Positions 1 through 9,982 of a DNA stretch of 50,767 nt are shown here, one piece after another; positions within the stretch are counted from its first letter, which is position 1; each line of letters opens with the position of its first letter. The DNA is from Nitrospiraceae bacterium. GTDB taxonomy: Bacteria > Nitrospirota > Nitrospiria > Nitrospirales > Nitrospiraceae. The translations under genes and the position numbers were made by a program. Where the stretch lies: the NCBI GenBank assembly GCA_919902665.1, contig CAKKRK010000051.1, positions 1 to 50,767 on the forward strand, read 5' to 3'. Under the pieces are notes generated by a model. The model was not told where the DNA came from and did not search any database. It saw only the letters and a list, made by a program, of their open reading frames with translations.

Positions 1-50
1 CAGTTCCGGAACGAATTTCTGAGCAGAAACGTCAATTAATCAGACCTTCC

Positions 51-1133
51 TTAGCTATATTGATCCCACGTGTCACACTGTTTGATGGACCAGAAGACAG
101 CTTCCTTGAGCTTCTTAAGGATCACGTTGTCGGGATCACGGATGGCCTGCAGCTTCTTGTCCAGATCGTAGAGGGGCTGTATGGCACGCTTATCGGGAAT
201 TTTGCCCAGCGCCCAGGCCACTTCCGTGAGGACCGTCCAGTCCGTCTTTGAATCTTGAAGTTTTGCCAGCAACGGCAGCACCACCGACGCATCGCCTGCA
301 ATCCCTCCAATCTGCCCCAGCCCTTTGGCGGCAGCTGCCTGAATTTCCAGCTGAGGCGAGGTATTCATCAAGTCGACGAGCAACGGAATGCCGTCTCTAC
401 CGAGATTGCCCATGGAGAGAATGGCCTGTTTAGCCAGATCCCTATTTTTCAGCGCTTCTTTCAACTTGGGCAGGGCTTCGTCAGCTTGCATCTCACCAAG
501 CAATGACATGATTTTGATCTTCCGGGCTTGACTGACATCCGGGGAGTCGAGCATGGTGAGGAGCCGATCGGCATGGCCCCATTCCGCTGCGAGAAGGAGT
601 GGAAAATCGTACGTTGCGAGCGCTTCCTGCAACTTGGTCATCGCATACAGGCCGGGATCAGCAACTTGGGCCGCCTGTGCGGCCGCCACGGCATCTTCGA
701 ACTCCGTGCGTACTTCTTTCTGCCATTTGATCTTCATCCCGCCGAGCAGGTAGGTCAGCTGGCAGGCAGGCCCCTTCCAGAGGCGCGATGGGGCGTCGGG
801 CAGGTCGGCATCTCCTCCCGTGGCCGTCGTACCTTCCCACGTTTTACGTTGCTCGCATTTCACCCGAAAGACGACATCGTGAGGGGTGGTCGGATCTCGA
901 ACGGTTGCATACCCGGCTTCATTCAGACGTTGGGCGACGACCTCGCCTAAGGTGCCAGCACCCACTCCGCCCTTATCCGTGATGGTGAGCACGTCGACTA
1001 ACACGGTCTGAATCTTTTCCAGCCGACCCTTTTGCTCTGGGGTAAAGTATTCACGGTAGGCAGAGGCAGATGAGGGCATCAGGCTCAGAACGAGACAGAG
1101 TGCGAGGGCCGATAAGGCTAATTGTTTTTGCAT
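51..1133 (-). CDS. Secreted HEAT-repeat protein
   Basis: A 360-residue protein that begins with a clear signal peptide (residues 1-25, cleavage after SSASA), so it is probably periplasmic. Residues 26-190 form a domain I do not recognise. Residues about 195-350 are alpha-helical HEAT/PBS-type repeats with the usual pattern of alternating Leu/Ala and Gly-Leu-Gly turns (for example AKGLGQIGG and WALGKIPD). HEAT repeats normally provide a protein-protein docking surface, and no catalytic motif is visible. The ATG is supported by a strong GGAGGT Shine-Dalgarno six bases upstream. The gene is divergent from the ATP synthase cluster and is not obviously linked to it. Specific function unknown. Confidence 0.85.
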   Translation of the reverse strand: MQKQLALSALALCLVLSLMPSSASAYREYFTPEQKGRLEKIQTVLVDVLTITDKGGVGAGTLGEVVAQRLNEAGYATVRDPTTPHDVVFRVKCEQRKTWEGTTATGGDADLPDAPSRLWKGPACQLTYLLGGMKIKWQKEVRTEFEDAVAAAQAAQVADPGLYAMTKLQEALATYDFPLLLAAEWGHADRLLTMLDSPDVSQARKIKIMSLLGEMQADEALPKLKEALKNRDLAKQAILSMGNLGRDGIPLLVDLMNTSPQLEIQAAAAKGLGQIGGIAGDASVVLPLLAKLQDSKTDWTVLTEVAWALGKIPDKRAIQPLYDLDKKLQAIRDPDNVILKKLKEAVFWSIKQCDTWDQYS

Positions 1134-1282
1134 GGCTCACCTCCGCCCACTCGTATTGAATCTAGGTGTGGGTGCGATCGCTTGAGGAACTTGGCGTACG
1201 CCGCCGATCGACTTCCAGTATACACCGTATTACTCGCCCGACTGTGTTGACGAGCAACTTGCCCGCCTGTGCCTGTAGCGTA

Positions 1283-1310
1283 TTGACAGCTCATAGGTCT
1301 CAGTGCTAAT
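1283..1310 (+). promoter_or_regulatory. Putative sigma-70 promoter of the atp cluster
   Basis: A perfect TTGACA -35 box (1283-1288) is followed after 16 bases by GCTAAT (1305-1310), which matches the -10 consensus at four of six positions. Transcription would start near 1317, about 65 bases before the atpH GTG. This is the only good sigma-70-like pair I see in the 248-bp divergent gap. It was recognised by eye. Confidence 0.5.
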
Positions 1311-1381
1311 TTTCGCGCTCTGCTTCGTGCCTCGCACGAAATCTTTAGGTTTGTCAAAATAACGCATGTGGATGCTAAACG

Positions 1382-1921
1382 GTGATTAAGACAACAGTTG
1401 CGCGACGTTACGCCCAGGCCCTCTTCGAGCTCCTCGATCATTCAACCATCGAAGCCACGCGGGGGACACTTACTGACCTCGGTCTGGCGATGAAGGAATC
1501 CGCCCATCTTCGTCATGTGGTGGCTTCACCTGCGTTCGGGGTGGAGGAGAAAATTGCCGTCCTGACCGCACTCGGTGAGAAGCTGGGGTGCCCTCCAGCC
1601 GGTAAAGCATTCCTGGGCCAACTGGTGAAGAAGAATCGGGTGGGATTTCTGCCGGAAATCGCCGACGCATTCGGCAAGTTAGTTGATCAATTAAAGCGAA
1701 CGCAGCCGGTGACGGTGTCTTCCGCGACGGCTCTTCCGCCGGCGGAACAAGATCGAATCAGGACGCGCCTCCGTGACACGTTGAAGCGCGACGTCGATGT
1801 CACATTTCAGACCGATGCCAGTCACCTCGCCGGCTTGCAGATTCAGATCGGTAGCAAAGTAGTCGACAGCACCGTCCAAGGTCGCTTGCGCGATTTGCAA
1901 GTCCTGTTGACGCGAGAATAA
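1382..1921 (+). CDS. atpH: ATP synthase F1 subunit delta
   Basis: The 179-residue delta subunit (OSCP) links the F1 head to the peripheral stalk of Fo in the rotary ATP synthase. The N-terminal TVARRYAQALFELL and the C-terminal IQIGSKVVDSTVQGRL stretch are typical of the family, and the length is normal. The start is GTG with only a weak ribosome-binding site, but the family alignment leaves little room for another start. It opens the cluster atpH-A-G-D-C, with atpA following after 9 bases. The Fo genes usually found upstream (atpB, E, F) are absent; a divergent HEAT-repeat gene lies there instead. Confidence 0.95.
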   Translation: MIKTTVARRYAQALFELLDHSTIEATRGTLTDLGLAMKESAHLRHVVASPAFGVEEKIAVLTALGEKLGCPPAGKAFLGQLVKKNRVGFLPEIADAFGKLVDQLKRTQPVTVSSATALPPAEQDRIRTRLRDTLKRDVDVTFQTDASHLAGLQIQIGSKVVDSTVQGRLRDLQVLLTRE

Positions 1922-1930
1922 GGAGTAGCC

Positions 1931-3451
1931 ATGCAGATCAGGGCAGAAGAAATCAGTGCGATTATTAAAGAGAAGATCAAAGGCTTCGACAAGCAGGTCG
2001 ATGTCAAGGAAACGGGGTCTGTCATCCAGGTGGGCGACGGTATTGCCAAGGTCTATGGCCTCGACGGAGCCATGGCCGGTGAGATGCTCGAATTCCCAGG
2101 CGGACTTTATGGCATTGCGTTGAACCTGGAAGAAGACAATGTCGGTGCCGTGTTAATGGGCGACTCGGTCGGGGTCAAAGAAGGCGATCCTGTCAAGCGC
2201 ACCGGCCGCATCGCGGAAATTCCGGTGGGTGAGGCGTTGATCGGCCGTGTGGTGAACGCAATCGGCCAGCCGATCGACGGCAAAGGCGCCATCAAGTCGA
2301 CGCTCTCTTCGCGCATTGAGATGGTCGCTCCTGGTGTGAATACTCGGCAATCGGTACGGGAACCGTTGCAGACCGGCATCAAGGCTATCGATGCCATGAT
2401 TCCCATCGGGCGCGGACAGCGTGAGCTGATCATCGGAGACCGCCAGACCGGCAAGACGGCTATCGCGGTCGATACGATCATCAATCAAAAGGGTCTCGGC
2501 GTATTTTGTATCTACGTCGCCATCGGCCAAAAGCGATCGACCGTCGCGCGTGTCGTCAAGACTCTCGAAGAGAGTCACGCGATGGAATACAGCATGGTCG
2601 TGTCGGCCAGCGCCAGCGATCCCGCTCCTATGCAGTTCTTGGCGCCCTTCGCCGGTGCCGCGATCGGCGAGTATTTCCGCGATAACGGGAAGCATGCGTT
2701 GATTGTCTATGACGATTTGTCCAAACATGCCGTCGCCTATCGTGAGCTCTCGCTCTTGCTTCGTCGCCCCCCGGGACGCGAAGCCTATCCCGGCGACGTG
2801 TTCTATCTCCATTCGCGGTTGTTGGAGCGGGCCGCCAAGCTGAGCGAAAAGCTCGGCGGAGGAAGCCTCACGGCGTTGCCAATCATTGAAACGCAAGCGG
2901 GCGACGTGTCGGCCTATATTCCAACGAACGTAATCTCGATTACGGATGGGCAGATCTACCTCGGCAGTGATTTGTTCTATTCCGGTATCCGCCCAGCCAT
3001 TAACGTCGGTCTTTCGGTTTCCCGCGTCGGCGGATCGGCGCAGATCAAGACGATGAAGCAAGTGGCCGGTACGCTTCGGCTGGACTTGGCCCAATATCGC
3101 GAAATGGCGGCGTTCGCCCAATTTGGCAGCGAACTCGACAAGGCCACACAAATGCAGCTGGCGCGTGGTGCGCGCATGGTCGAGCTGTTGAAGCAGGGGC
3201 AGTACAAGCCGATGCCGGTCGCCGATCAAGTGCTCTCGATCTATGCGGGTGTCAACGGATATCTCGACGACGTGCCTGTCGACAAGGTGCTGCAGTTCGA
3301 AGCGGACTTCCTGCACTATGTTCAGCAGAACCATGCTGAACTGAAAAAAGAAGTTACCACCATCGGCAAGATCGACGACAAGGTTGGCGGTCGTGTGAAA
3401 GAGATCATCACGACCTTCAAGCAGAAGATGGGGTACGGAGCCAAAGCATAA
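1931..3451 (+). CDS. atpA: ATP synthase F1 subunit alpha
   Basis: The 506-residue alpha subunit forms the non-catalytic nucleotide sites of the F1 hexamer. The Walker A motif GDRQTGKT is at residues 169-176, the Walker B stretch [11 protein letters not shown] follows, and the alpha/beta signature [17 protein letters not shown] is intact. Length is normal. An AAGGAG Shine-Dalgarno precedes the ATG at the expected distance. It is transcribed with atpH upstream. A 95-bp palindromic spacer separates it from atpG. No unusual residue was noticed. Confidence 0.98.
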   Translation: MQIRAEEISAIIKEKIKGFDKQVDVKETGSVIQVGDGIAKVYGLDGAMAGEMLEFPGGLYGIALNLEEDNVGAVLMGDSVGVKEGDPVKRTGRIAEIPVGEALIGRVVNAIGQPIDGKGAIKSTLSSRIEMVAPGVNTRQSVREPLQTGIKAIDAMIPIGRGQRELIIGDRQTGKTAIAVDTIINQKGLGVFCIYVAIGQKRSTVARVVKTLEESHAMEYSMVVSASASDPAPMQFLAPFAGAAIGEYFRDNGKHALIVYDDLSKHAVAYRELSLLLRRPPGREAYPGDVFYLHSRLLERAAKLSEKLGGGSLTALPIIETQAGDVSAYIPTNVISITDGQIYLGSDLFYSGIRPAINVGLSVSRVGGSAQIKTMKQVAGTLRLDLAQYREMAAFAQFGSELDKATQMQLARGARMVELLKQGQYKPMPVADQVLSIYAGVNGYLDDVPVDKVLQFEADFLHYVQQNHAELKKEVTTIGKIDDKVGGRVKEIITTFKQKMGYGAKA

Positions 3452-3546
3452 GCACAAGACTGAGTATCGAGGACTCAGGGCGGAGGCGGACACCAGGTGC
3501 CGGATCTGCACTCTCAGCACTCAGTCCATAGCCCTGATGGAAGACA
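3452..3546. repeat. Palindromic CTGAGT/ACTCAG spacer between atpA and atpG
   Basis: The spacer contains GACTGAGT near its left end, a second GGACTCAG close by, and CAGCACTCAGTCC near its right end. Inverted GACTGAGT-N3-GAG blocks therefore face each other and could fold into a hairpin in the mRNA. The same vocabulary recurs in the next spacer (4426-4529), which suggests a shared repeat family or an mRNA-processing hairpin. Found by eye. Confidence 0.45.
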
Positions 3547-4425
3547 ATGCCAAGTTTACAAAGTTTGCGCCGCAAGATCGCGGCGTTTAAGAATACCCAG
3601 AAAATCACCAAGGCCATGAAGATGGTGGCGGCGGCGAAGCTCAAACGCTCGCAGGACCGTATCCTGGCCGCTCGTCCCTACGCCCACAAGATGCGCGGGG
3701 TCCTGAGCAATCTGAGCCGGCGCGTCAACCGCTCCGCCCATCCGCTGCTCCAGAAGCGCGAGGTGAAAAAGATCGAGGTGCTCGTGATCACCAGCGATCG
3801 AGGGCTCTGTGGAGGATTCAACGGTAATATCGCGCGGAAGAGCGCTGAGTTTGTGCGGCAGTGCGAGGCCCAAGGGTTGACGGTGGGTCTGAGTATCGTC
3901 GGTCGAAAGGGCCGCGACTATTTCCGGCGCCGTTCGTGGCCGATTCGGCAGGAATGGACCGGTGTATTCGACAAGCTCAGCTTCGAACATGCCCTCGATA
4001 TCGGCGGCGACTTGACCGACAATTTCGTGAAGGGCACATTCGACGAGCTGCATGTCGTGTACAACGAATTCAAGTCGGCCATCCAGCAGCGTGTGATCGT
4101 GGAGAAGCTGTTTCCGGTGGATGCGGCGACTGAGTTCAGCGCGGCTCCGGCTGAGGGCGTGGCGTCAGGAGCCTACCTCTACGAGCCGGATGAAGCGGCG
4201 TTGCTGAGTGCGCTCGTGCCGAAACATTTCCAGGTACAGGCCTATCGAATCCTGTTGGAATCAGCAGCTGCTGAGCATGGCGCCCGGATGGCCGCCATGG
4301 ATGGGGCGACACGCAACGCCGGCCAGCTCATTAAAAAGGTCACGCTCTATTACAACAAGACCAGACAGACGGCGATCACCAAGGAACTGATGGACATCGT
4401 CGGCGGCGCGGAAGCTCTTAAATAG
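3547..4425 (+). CDS. atpG: ATP synthase F1 subunit gamma
   Basis: The 292-residue gamma subunit is the central rotor shaft of F1. The N-terminal helix SLRRKIAAFKNTQKITKAM and the C-terminal helix with MDGATRNAGQLIKK and TRQTAITKELMDI are the two family signatures that form the coiled-coil axle. Length is normal. A GGAAG ribosome-binding site precedes the ATG. It is flanked on both sides by spacers of about 100 bp with palindromic CTGAGT words, an unusually loose layout for an atp operon. Confidence 0.97.
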   Translation: MPSLQSLRRKIAAFKNTQKITKAMKMVAAAKLKRSQDRILAARPYAHKMRGVLSNLSRRVNRSAHPLLQKREVKKIEVLVITSDRGLCGGFNGNIARKSAEFVRQCEAQGLTVGLSIVGRKGRDYFRRRSWPIRQEWTGVFDKLSFEHALDIGGDLTDNFVKGTFDELHVVYNEFKSAIQQRVIVEKLFPVDAATEFSAAPAEGVASGAYLYEPDEAALLSALVPKHFQVQAYRILLESAAAEHGARMAAMDGATRNAGQLIKKVTLYYNKTRQTAITKELMDIVGGAEALK

Positions 4426-5972
<1,547 letters not shown>

Positions 5973-6099
5973 CGGAGCGAGCAGGATGTCCTCGGTGCTC
6001 GCGCACCCCCCACGATGAAGCTGTGGTCGGTGCATGCGCGCAATAGACGACATCCAGCTCACCCCGCTTGATGGTGTAGAGAGAGAAAAAGAAGGACGT

Positions 6100-6522
6100 A
6101 TGGCTGGAAAGTTTCTATTAGAAGTCGTAACGCCGGAGAAGCAGCTGCTGAGTCAGCAGGTGGATGAAGTCATTGCCCCGGGGTCTGAAGGAGAGTTTGG
6201 GGTACTCCCTGGGCACTGTCATTTCCTGTCGACCCTGCGCATCGGCGAACTTCGTTACCGTGTTGATAGTCAGACCCATTCCATGGCCATTCTGTGGGGC
6301 TTTGCCGAAGTCACTCCTACCAAAGTCACCATCATGGCTGAAATTGCGGAACAGGCGGAAGACATTGACGTGGAGCGGGCCAGTGCCAAAGTCGCTGAAG
6401 CGGAACGACGCCTTCAAGCGGGCGGCCTGCCGTCGGAAGTGAAAGACGCGCAGATCAGCTTGGAAAAGGCCCGGCTTCGAAAAAAGATTGCGGAACGTAC
6501 AAAAAAGACCGGCCACGCCTAG
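6100..6522 (+). CDS. atpC: ATP synthase F1 subunit epsilon
   Basis: The epsilon subunit couples rotation of gamma to the c-ring and can inhibit ATP hydrolysis. The N-terminal beta-sandwich (KFLLEVVTPEKQLLSQQVDE, then PGSEGEFGVLPGH) and the C-terminal helical hairpin (about residues 90-140) are both present. I place the start at 6100, preceded by GAAGGA, giving 140 residues, the usual family length. An upstream in-frame ATG at 6034 would add 22 residues without family support. This gene ends the atp cluster; no convincing terminator hairpin with a U-tract is seen in the 136 bp that follow. Confidence 0.95.
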   Translation: MAGKFLLEVVTPEKQLLSQQVDEVIAPGSEGEFGVLPGHCHFLSTLRIGELRYRVDSQTHSMAILWGFAEVTPTKVTIMAEIAEQAEDIDVERASAKVAEAERRLQAGGLPSEVKDAQISLEKARLRKKIAERTKKTGHA

Positions 6523-6658
6523 TGCGGCCAAATCCACCTCCCTCTTTACCAGGTCAACTACGTCCAGCCGCTGGCCTGTCCCTACGAGAACAATAGGGCG
6601 CTCTGAGCCGCTTCATCGCATTTGAAATCAATCTCACCTCTACTGTAGCGTAGATTCC

Positions 6659-7663
6659 ATGATTACGGAGTTTCTGGTTACATCAGGGGAGCAACCTAAG
6701 CGACTCGACCTCTTCCTCGTCAATCGAGAACGAGACATGTCGCGGTCAGCGTTGCAGCGTCTGATCGAGCTGGGTCGTATTCGCATCAACGATCAGGTCG
6801 TGAAACCGAGTCACAAGATCAAACCTGGTGATCGGATCACGATGGATGTGCCAAAGCCTGAGCCTCTTTCAATGAAGGGGGAGGCGATCCCATTGGAAGT
6901 CCTGTTCGAAGACGAATCCCTTCTCGTGTTGAATAAGCCATCCGGCATTGTGGTGCATCCAGCCCCAGGGCATTGGACCGGAACGCTGGTCAACGCACTG
7001 CTGCATCATTTCCAAACGTCGGGTGGAACGATGTCGGCCATCGGAGGGAAAGAGCGCCCCGGCCTTGTTCATCGACTAGACAAAGAAACGTCCGGCGTCA
7101 TGGTGATTGCCAAAACTGACACAGCGCATCGGGCCCTCGCCGCGCAATTCAAACTCCATACCATCACCCGCGTCTATGAGGCGTTGGTCTGGGGCGTGCC
7201 TAAGAAAGGTCGAGGAATGATCGAACTCGCGATTGGTCGAGACGTCAAAGACCGGAAGACCTTTTCATCGAGAACGACTAGTCCCAAGGAATCCGTGACC
7301 GACTATGTGGTCGACCGGCGGTATGGCAAAGTGGCTGCCCATGTATTGCTGTACCCGCGAACGGGGCGAACGCATCAGCTTCGGGTTCACCTTACGTCAT
7401 TGGGTCATCCCATTCTGGGGGATCATACGTACGGCGGGCGAAAGGTCTGCACGATCGCCGACATGGAGGTTCCTCGGGTGATGCTCCATGCCAGAACTCT
7501 CGGCTTTACCCATCCGGTGACGGGCCAGGTGGAAGACTTCACGAAGTCGGTGCCAGCCGATATGGAGCAGGTGATGTCTGCGCTTGACCAGCTCGGTATC
7601 ACTGGGGAGAGGAAACCGCGTGAGCCACTCGCCGATCTCTACGTTGCAGAGGATGCATGTTGA
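6659..7663 (+). CDS. rluD: RluA/RluD-family 23S rRNA pseudouridine synthase
   Basis: A 334-residue pseudouridine synthase. Residues about 15-65 form an S4 RNA-binding domain, and the catalytic domain carries the family motif GLVHRLDKETSG with the catalytic Asp at residue 141. Further signatures are LNKPSGIVVHP and the C-terminal RTGRTHQLRVHL. The layout matches RluD, which modifies helix 69 of 23S rRNA, but RluA-type paralogues differ mainly in target, so the exact sites are inferred. The last 7 bases overlap the next gene, suggesting translational coupling. Confidence 0.88.
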   Translation: MITEFLVTSGEQPKRLDLFLVNRERDMSRSALQRLIELGRIRINDQVVKPSHKIKPGDRITMDVPKPEPLSMKGEAIPLEVLFEDESLLVLNKPSGIVVHPAPGHWTGTLVNALLHHFQTSGGTMSAIGGKERPGLVHRLDKETSGVMVIAKTDTAHRALAAQFKLHTITRVYEALVWGVPKKGRGMIELAIGRDVKDRKTFSSRTTSPKESVTDYVVDRRYGKVAAHVLLYPRTGRTHQLRVHLTSLGHPILGDHTYGGRKVCTIADMEVPRVMLHARTLGFTHPVTGQVEDFTKSVPADMEQVMSALDQLGITGERKPREPLADLYVAEDAC

Positions 7664-8079
7664 CTGCCGAAGTCCTCGATGCGGTGGGAGGGGTTACGTC
7701 TCACATCAAGTCCTATGCGGCTAAACTTCCACCCATTGTCCACTTGAGCGCCGTACCCTCGGCAGTGAAGCCGTCGTTCGAAGCGGTTGAGGGTTATGAA
7801 ACCATTGTATCCCGTGTTCGAAGCCAGAGTGCTGGGACTCCGTACAAGGCGCTGAATGAACCCTTCGTGTCATCGCTGGAGGCGTTTGAAATCGGAAACC
7901 TGCTTGGGGCGGTTCATCCATTGCTCGCGGTATTGGATCACTTAGAACGCATGCGGCGGGATCACGAAATCGAGATTGGGCGAATCGATGACAAGCGTCT
8001 TACGGAGTACCGCGCCGCATTACACAAGATACTTCCCGGCAATCAGCCAGAATTAGATGGCGCGGGAGGAGGCCTGTAA
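7657..8079 (+). CDS. Conserved hypothetical protein, coupled to rluD
   Basis: A 140-residue soluble protein that I do not recognise. It has no signal peptide, membrane segment or metal motif. The C-terminal half is predicted helical (LLAVLDHLERMRRDHEIEIGRI), with a short Gly-rich end. Its ATG lies inside the last codons of the pseudouridine synthase gene (7-bp overlap in a different frame), so the two are very probably co-translated. A link to RNA modification or ribosome assembly is possible but unsupported. Confidence 0.7.
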   Translation: MLTAEVLDAVGGVTSHIKSYAAKLPPIVHLSAVPSAVKPSFEAVEGYETIVSRVRSQSAGTPYKALNEPFVSSLEAFEIGNLLGAVHPLLAVLDHLERMRRDHEIEIGRIDDKRLTEYRAALHKILPGNQPELDGAGGGL

Positions 8080-8174
8080 TGCCGTTCTGGTGGCTTCTGA
8101 GCGGCTTGCCATGAGCGTTTCAGCGGCAGTCCACCTGCCGATCCAGCACGACGATCAACAACTCAGCGAAGCGA

Positions 8175-8354
8175 TCAGTGGCCCATCTTGGGCCCCAACG
8201 CGTTCGCTCCGGCAGTGACGAGTTTGAAGCGAGCCGCGCTCCCACAGTGGGGGCACTTCGCTCGAACGGTTTCCTCGTCGAGCACTTCGTACTCATCTGC
8301 CTTCAGCCACATCAATTGGAAGCACTTTGGACAGGTTCGGACTTGCGTTGACAT
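8175..8354 (-). CDS. Small zinc-ribbon protein
   Basis: A 59-residue protein with two knuckles, CPKC and CPHC, spaced 23 residues apart, a typical zinc-ribbon arrangement that binds one Zn2+. I place the start at 8354 because GAGGAAA lies just upstream at good distance; a longer reading from 8381 lacks such a site. Proteins of this kind are often FmdB-like or rubredoxin-like regulatory or accessory proteins, but no specific role can be given. It stands alone, convergent with the gene ending at 8079 and divergent from the acetyltransferase gene. Confidence 0.75.
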   Translation of the reverse strand: MSTQVRTCPKCFQLMWLKADEYEVLDEETVRAKCPHCGSAARFKLVTAGANALGPKMGH

Positions 8355-8403
8355 CAGTTTCCTCGTACACTCCAAGACCATTCGGGGGATACTCTAGTAT
8401 AAG

Positions 8404-8835
8404 ATGCCTCCAACCCTCAAGTCCGCTGTCACCTACTCCCATCACGAGCCCCCTGACGCGTCTCAGCTCCTTGGGCTATTCCACCAAGCCCCCTGGGCCA
8501 AGGGCCGATCTCTCGAAGACACGAAGGAGATGCTCCTCCATACGGATCTGACACTCTGTGCATGGGATGGAGAGCGTCTTATCGGGTTCGGTCGAGTCCT
8601 CACCGACTTTATCTATCGCGCGACGATCTGGGATGTGATCGTCGACAGGGGGTATCAGGGACAAGGCGTGGGGACTGAGATTGTTCAGCGCATCCTCAAG
8701 CATCCACGACTCGAGCGGGTGGAGCTTGTTTGGCTTTGTACTAGACGACCTGGCTTTTATGAGAAACTAGGCTTCAGCTCAAAAGAACAGATAGGTCTGG
8801 TGTGGAGTCGAAGCAAACAGGGTCGGCTTGAGTAG
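8404..8835 (+). CDS. GNAT-family N-acetyltransferase
   Basis: A 143-residue protein of the GCN5-related acetyltransferase family, which transfers acetyl from acetyl-CoA to an amine. The acetyl-CoA pyrophosphate-binding loop is visible as QGQGVG within VIVDRGYQGQGVGTEIVQRI, preceded by the strand with LIGFGRVLTDF and followed by the FYEKLGF motif common at the end of the fold. The substrate cannot be predicted. It is a single-gene unit between the zinc-ribbon gene and a convergent outer-membrane protein gene. Confidence 0.85.
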   Translation: MPPTLKSAVTYSHHEPPDASQLLGLFHQAPWAKGRSLEDTKEMLLHTDLTLCAWDGERLIGFGRVLTDFIYRATIWDVIVDRGYQGQGVGTEIVQRILKHPRLERVELVWLCTRRPGFYEKLGFSSKEQIGLVWSRSKQGRLE

Positions 8836-8857
8836 AAGCTGAGCTCGAATCCGTTAC

Positions 8858-8889
8858 CACCCCTCCTACCATTAGGACTAGAAGGGGTG
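8858..8889. terminator. Hairpin between convergent genes
   Basis: CACCCCT (8858-8864) pairs perfectly with AGGGGTG (8883-8889), and the inner bases CCTA/TAG extend the stem. It lies between the convergent acetyltransferase and outer-membrane protein genes and could serve both strands. There is no clear U-tract, so it is a candidate only. Confidence 0.45.
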
Positions 8890-8916
8890 ATCATGATGTG
8901 AGCAAAGGTTTGAAGA

Positions 8917-9546
8917 TCAGAAGAACATCTTTCCACCGAAGAGAAAGCCAAACGAAGACGCATTCCAGTCATCATTCCTTCCCCCGGTACCGGTCGTATG
9001 GCCGTCGTTCCGTTTATAGGCCCATTCTCCATTGAGTGCGAACCGGTCATTGAGCTTGTAATCCGCTCCCCACCCGAGTCGCCAGGCAAAGGTATTGCTG
9101 GGACTGATGCGAATCGCCGTGTCCTCGCCGAAACTGTTCACATTCACGCCAAAGCTCATGTTCACATACGGGATGACCTGACCTAATCTGACCGGTCGAA
9201 TTTCCAGGGTTGGCAGCACTGATACGGTGTCTTGATGTCCGAGATCCACGTCAGGCCTCTCAACGCTCACACCATGCCGCTCCCACTCAAGCATCATTCC
9301 GACCAAGAGCCATGTATTGAGGCTATACAGTCCTTGAAAATTGACCAGTGGTCCGATCGATGTTGAGGTATTGTCCGAGAGCTGTTGAGTCAACGGAGCA
9401 AATCCCACGCGAAAGCCGAGCATCCATTTACCTGGTTCAGTCCCGCCGAACTCTTCCGCCAGAGTAGGGGTTGAAAGTGTAGGGACGGTGGTGAGAACAG
9501 TGAGGAGTACTCCGATCAACCAAGTTTTGAACGACTGCTTACGCAT
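8917..9546 (-). CDS. Outer-membrane beta-barrel protein (paralogue 1)
   Basis: A 209-residue protein with a signal peptide (about residues 1-30), alternating hydrophobic strands and a C-terminal phenylalanine (GGKMFF), which together indicate an outer-membrane beta-barrel of the small 8-stranded type. It is a clear paralogue of the divergent gene at 9983: both share GPLVNFQG, VGMMLEW, a PYVN/PYLT strand and TFAWRLG. A GAGGAGGC ribosome-binding site supports the start. It may be a small porin or a structural barrel; the cargo is unknown. Confidence 0.8.
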   Translation of the reverse strand: MRKQSFKTWLIGVLLTVLTTVPTLSTPTLAEEFGGTEPGKWMLGFRVGFAPLTQQLSDNTSTSIGPLVNFQGLYSLNTWLLVGMMLEWERHGVSVERPDVDLGHQDTVSVLPTLEIRPVRLGQVIPYVNMSFGVNVNSFGEDTAIRISPSNTFAWRLGWGADYKLNDRFALNGEWAYKRNDGHTTGTGGRNDDWNASSFGFLFGGKMFF

Positions 9547-9982
9547 GAATTGCCTCCTCTCGTAAAGTCGGGCGAATCGCGGTCATTCCTGGCTCACACG
9601 ATTGCACACGTCGGCCTCGTTACGCACGCACTGACTCGATGGAGATGAGTCAGGGGGACTCTGATTCGAGAAGCCATGCATCTGACGCGAGTGTCGAAGG
9701 TACCCCGGAGTCAGTTGTCGCACAGAACAGGAAGTCCCTGTGTTCCGACTAACAGTACAACAAAAGACACGCAATCGCTAACGAAATACTGTGATCTGTT
9801 CGGGCAAATCAACAAGCAACCCTTTGGTACAGAGTTGAGCAGATCCCAGCTAGGTGTCTGCTGCTCCTCCTGGCTTCGTCGTCAATGAGTTCACTTCTTG
9901 AGAATTCTTCCGTGCGATTGCAAGCAGAATAGGGCTCAGTTACAGTGCATCGTCAAGAAGGTTTTGCCACACAGGAGGGGTT
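9547..9982. promoter_or_regulatory. 436-bp divergent regulatory gap with an operator-like inverted repeat
   Basis: This gap separates the start codons of the two paralogous barrels. CTGACTC (9631-9637) and GAGTCAG (9647-9653) form a perfect 7-bp inverted repeat with a 9-base centre, about 85 bases upstream of the 9546 start, which could be an operator or a leader hairpin for that gene. No open frame with a plausible ribosome-binding site was seen in the rest of the gap. Confidence 0.4.
9918..9946 (+). promoter_or_regulatory. Putative sigma-70 promoter of the 9983 barrel gene
   Basis: TTGCAA (9918-9923), a 17-base spacer and TACAGT (9941-9946) give four of six matches to each consensus box. 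The predicted start near 9953 leaves a leader of about 30 bases with a strong AGGAGGGG ribosome-binding site before the ATG at 9983. Confidence 0.45.

Noticed and set aside
2153-3520. A long (455-codon) open frame on the minus strand across atpA
   Set aside because: It is antisense to a clearly conserved gene and its translation has no recognisable motif; high-GC genes often leave long shadow frames on the other strand.
6034-6099. An extended start for atpC
   Set aside because: The added 22 residues are not shared with the epsilon family, and a GAAGGA site directly precedes the ATG at 6100.
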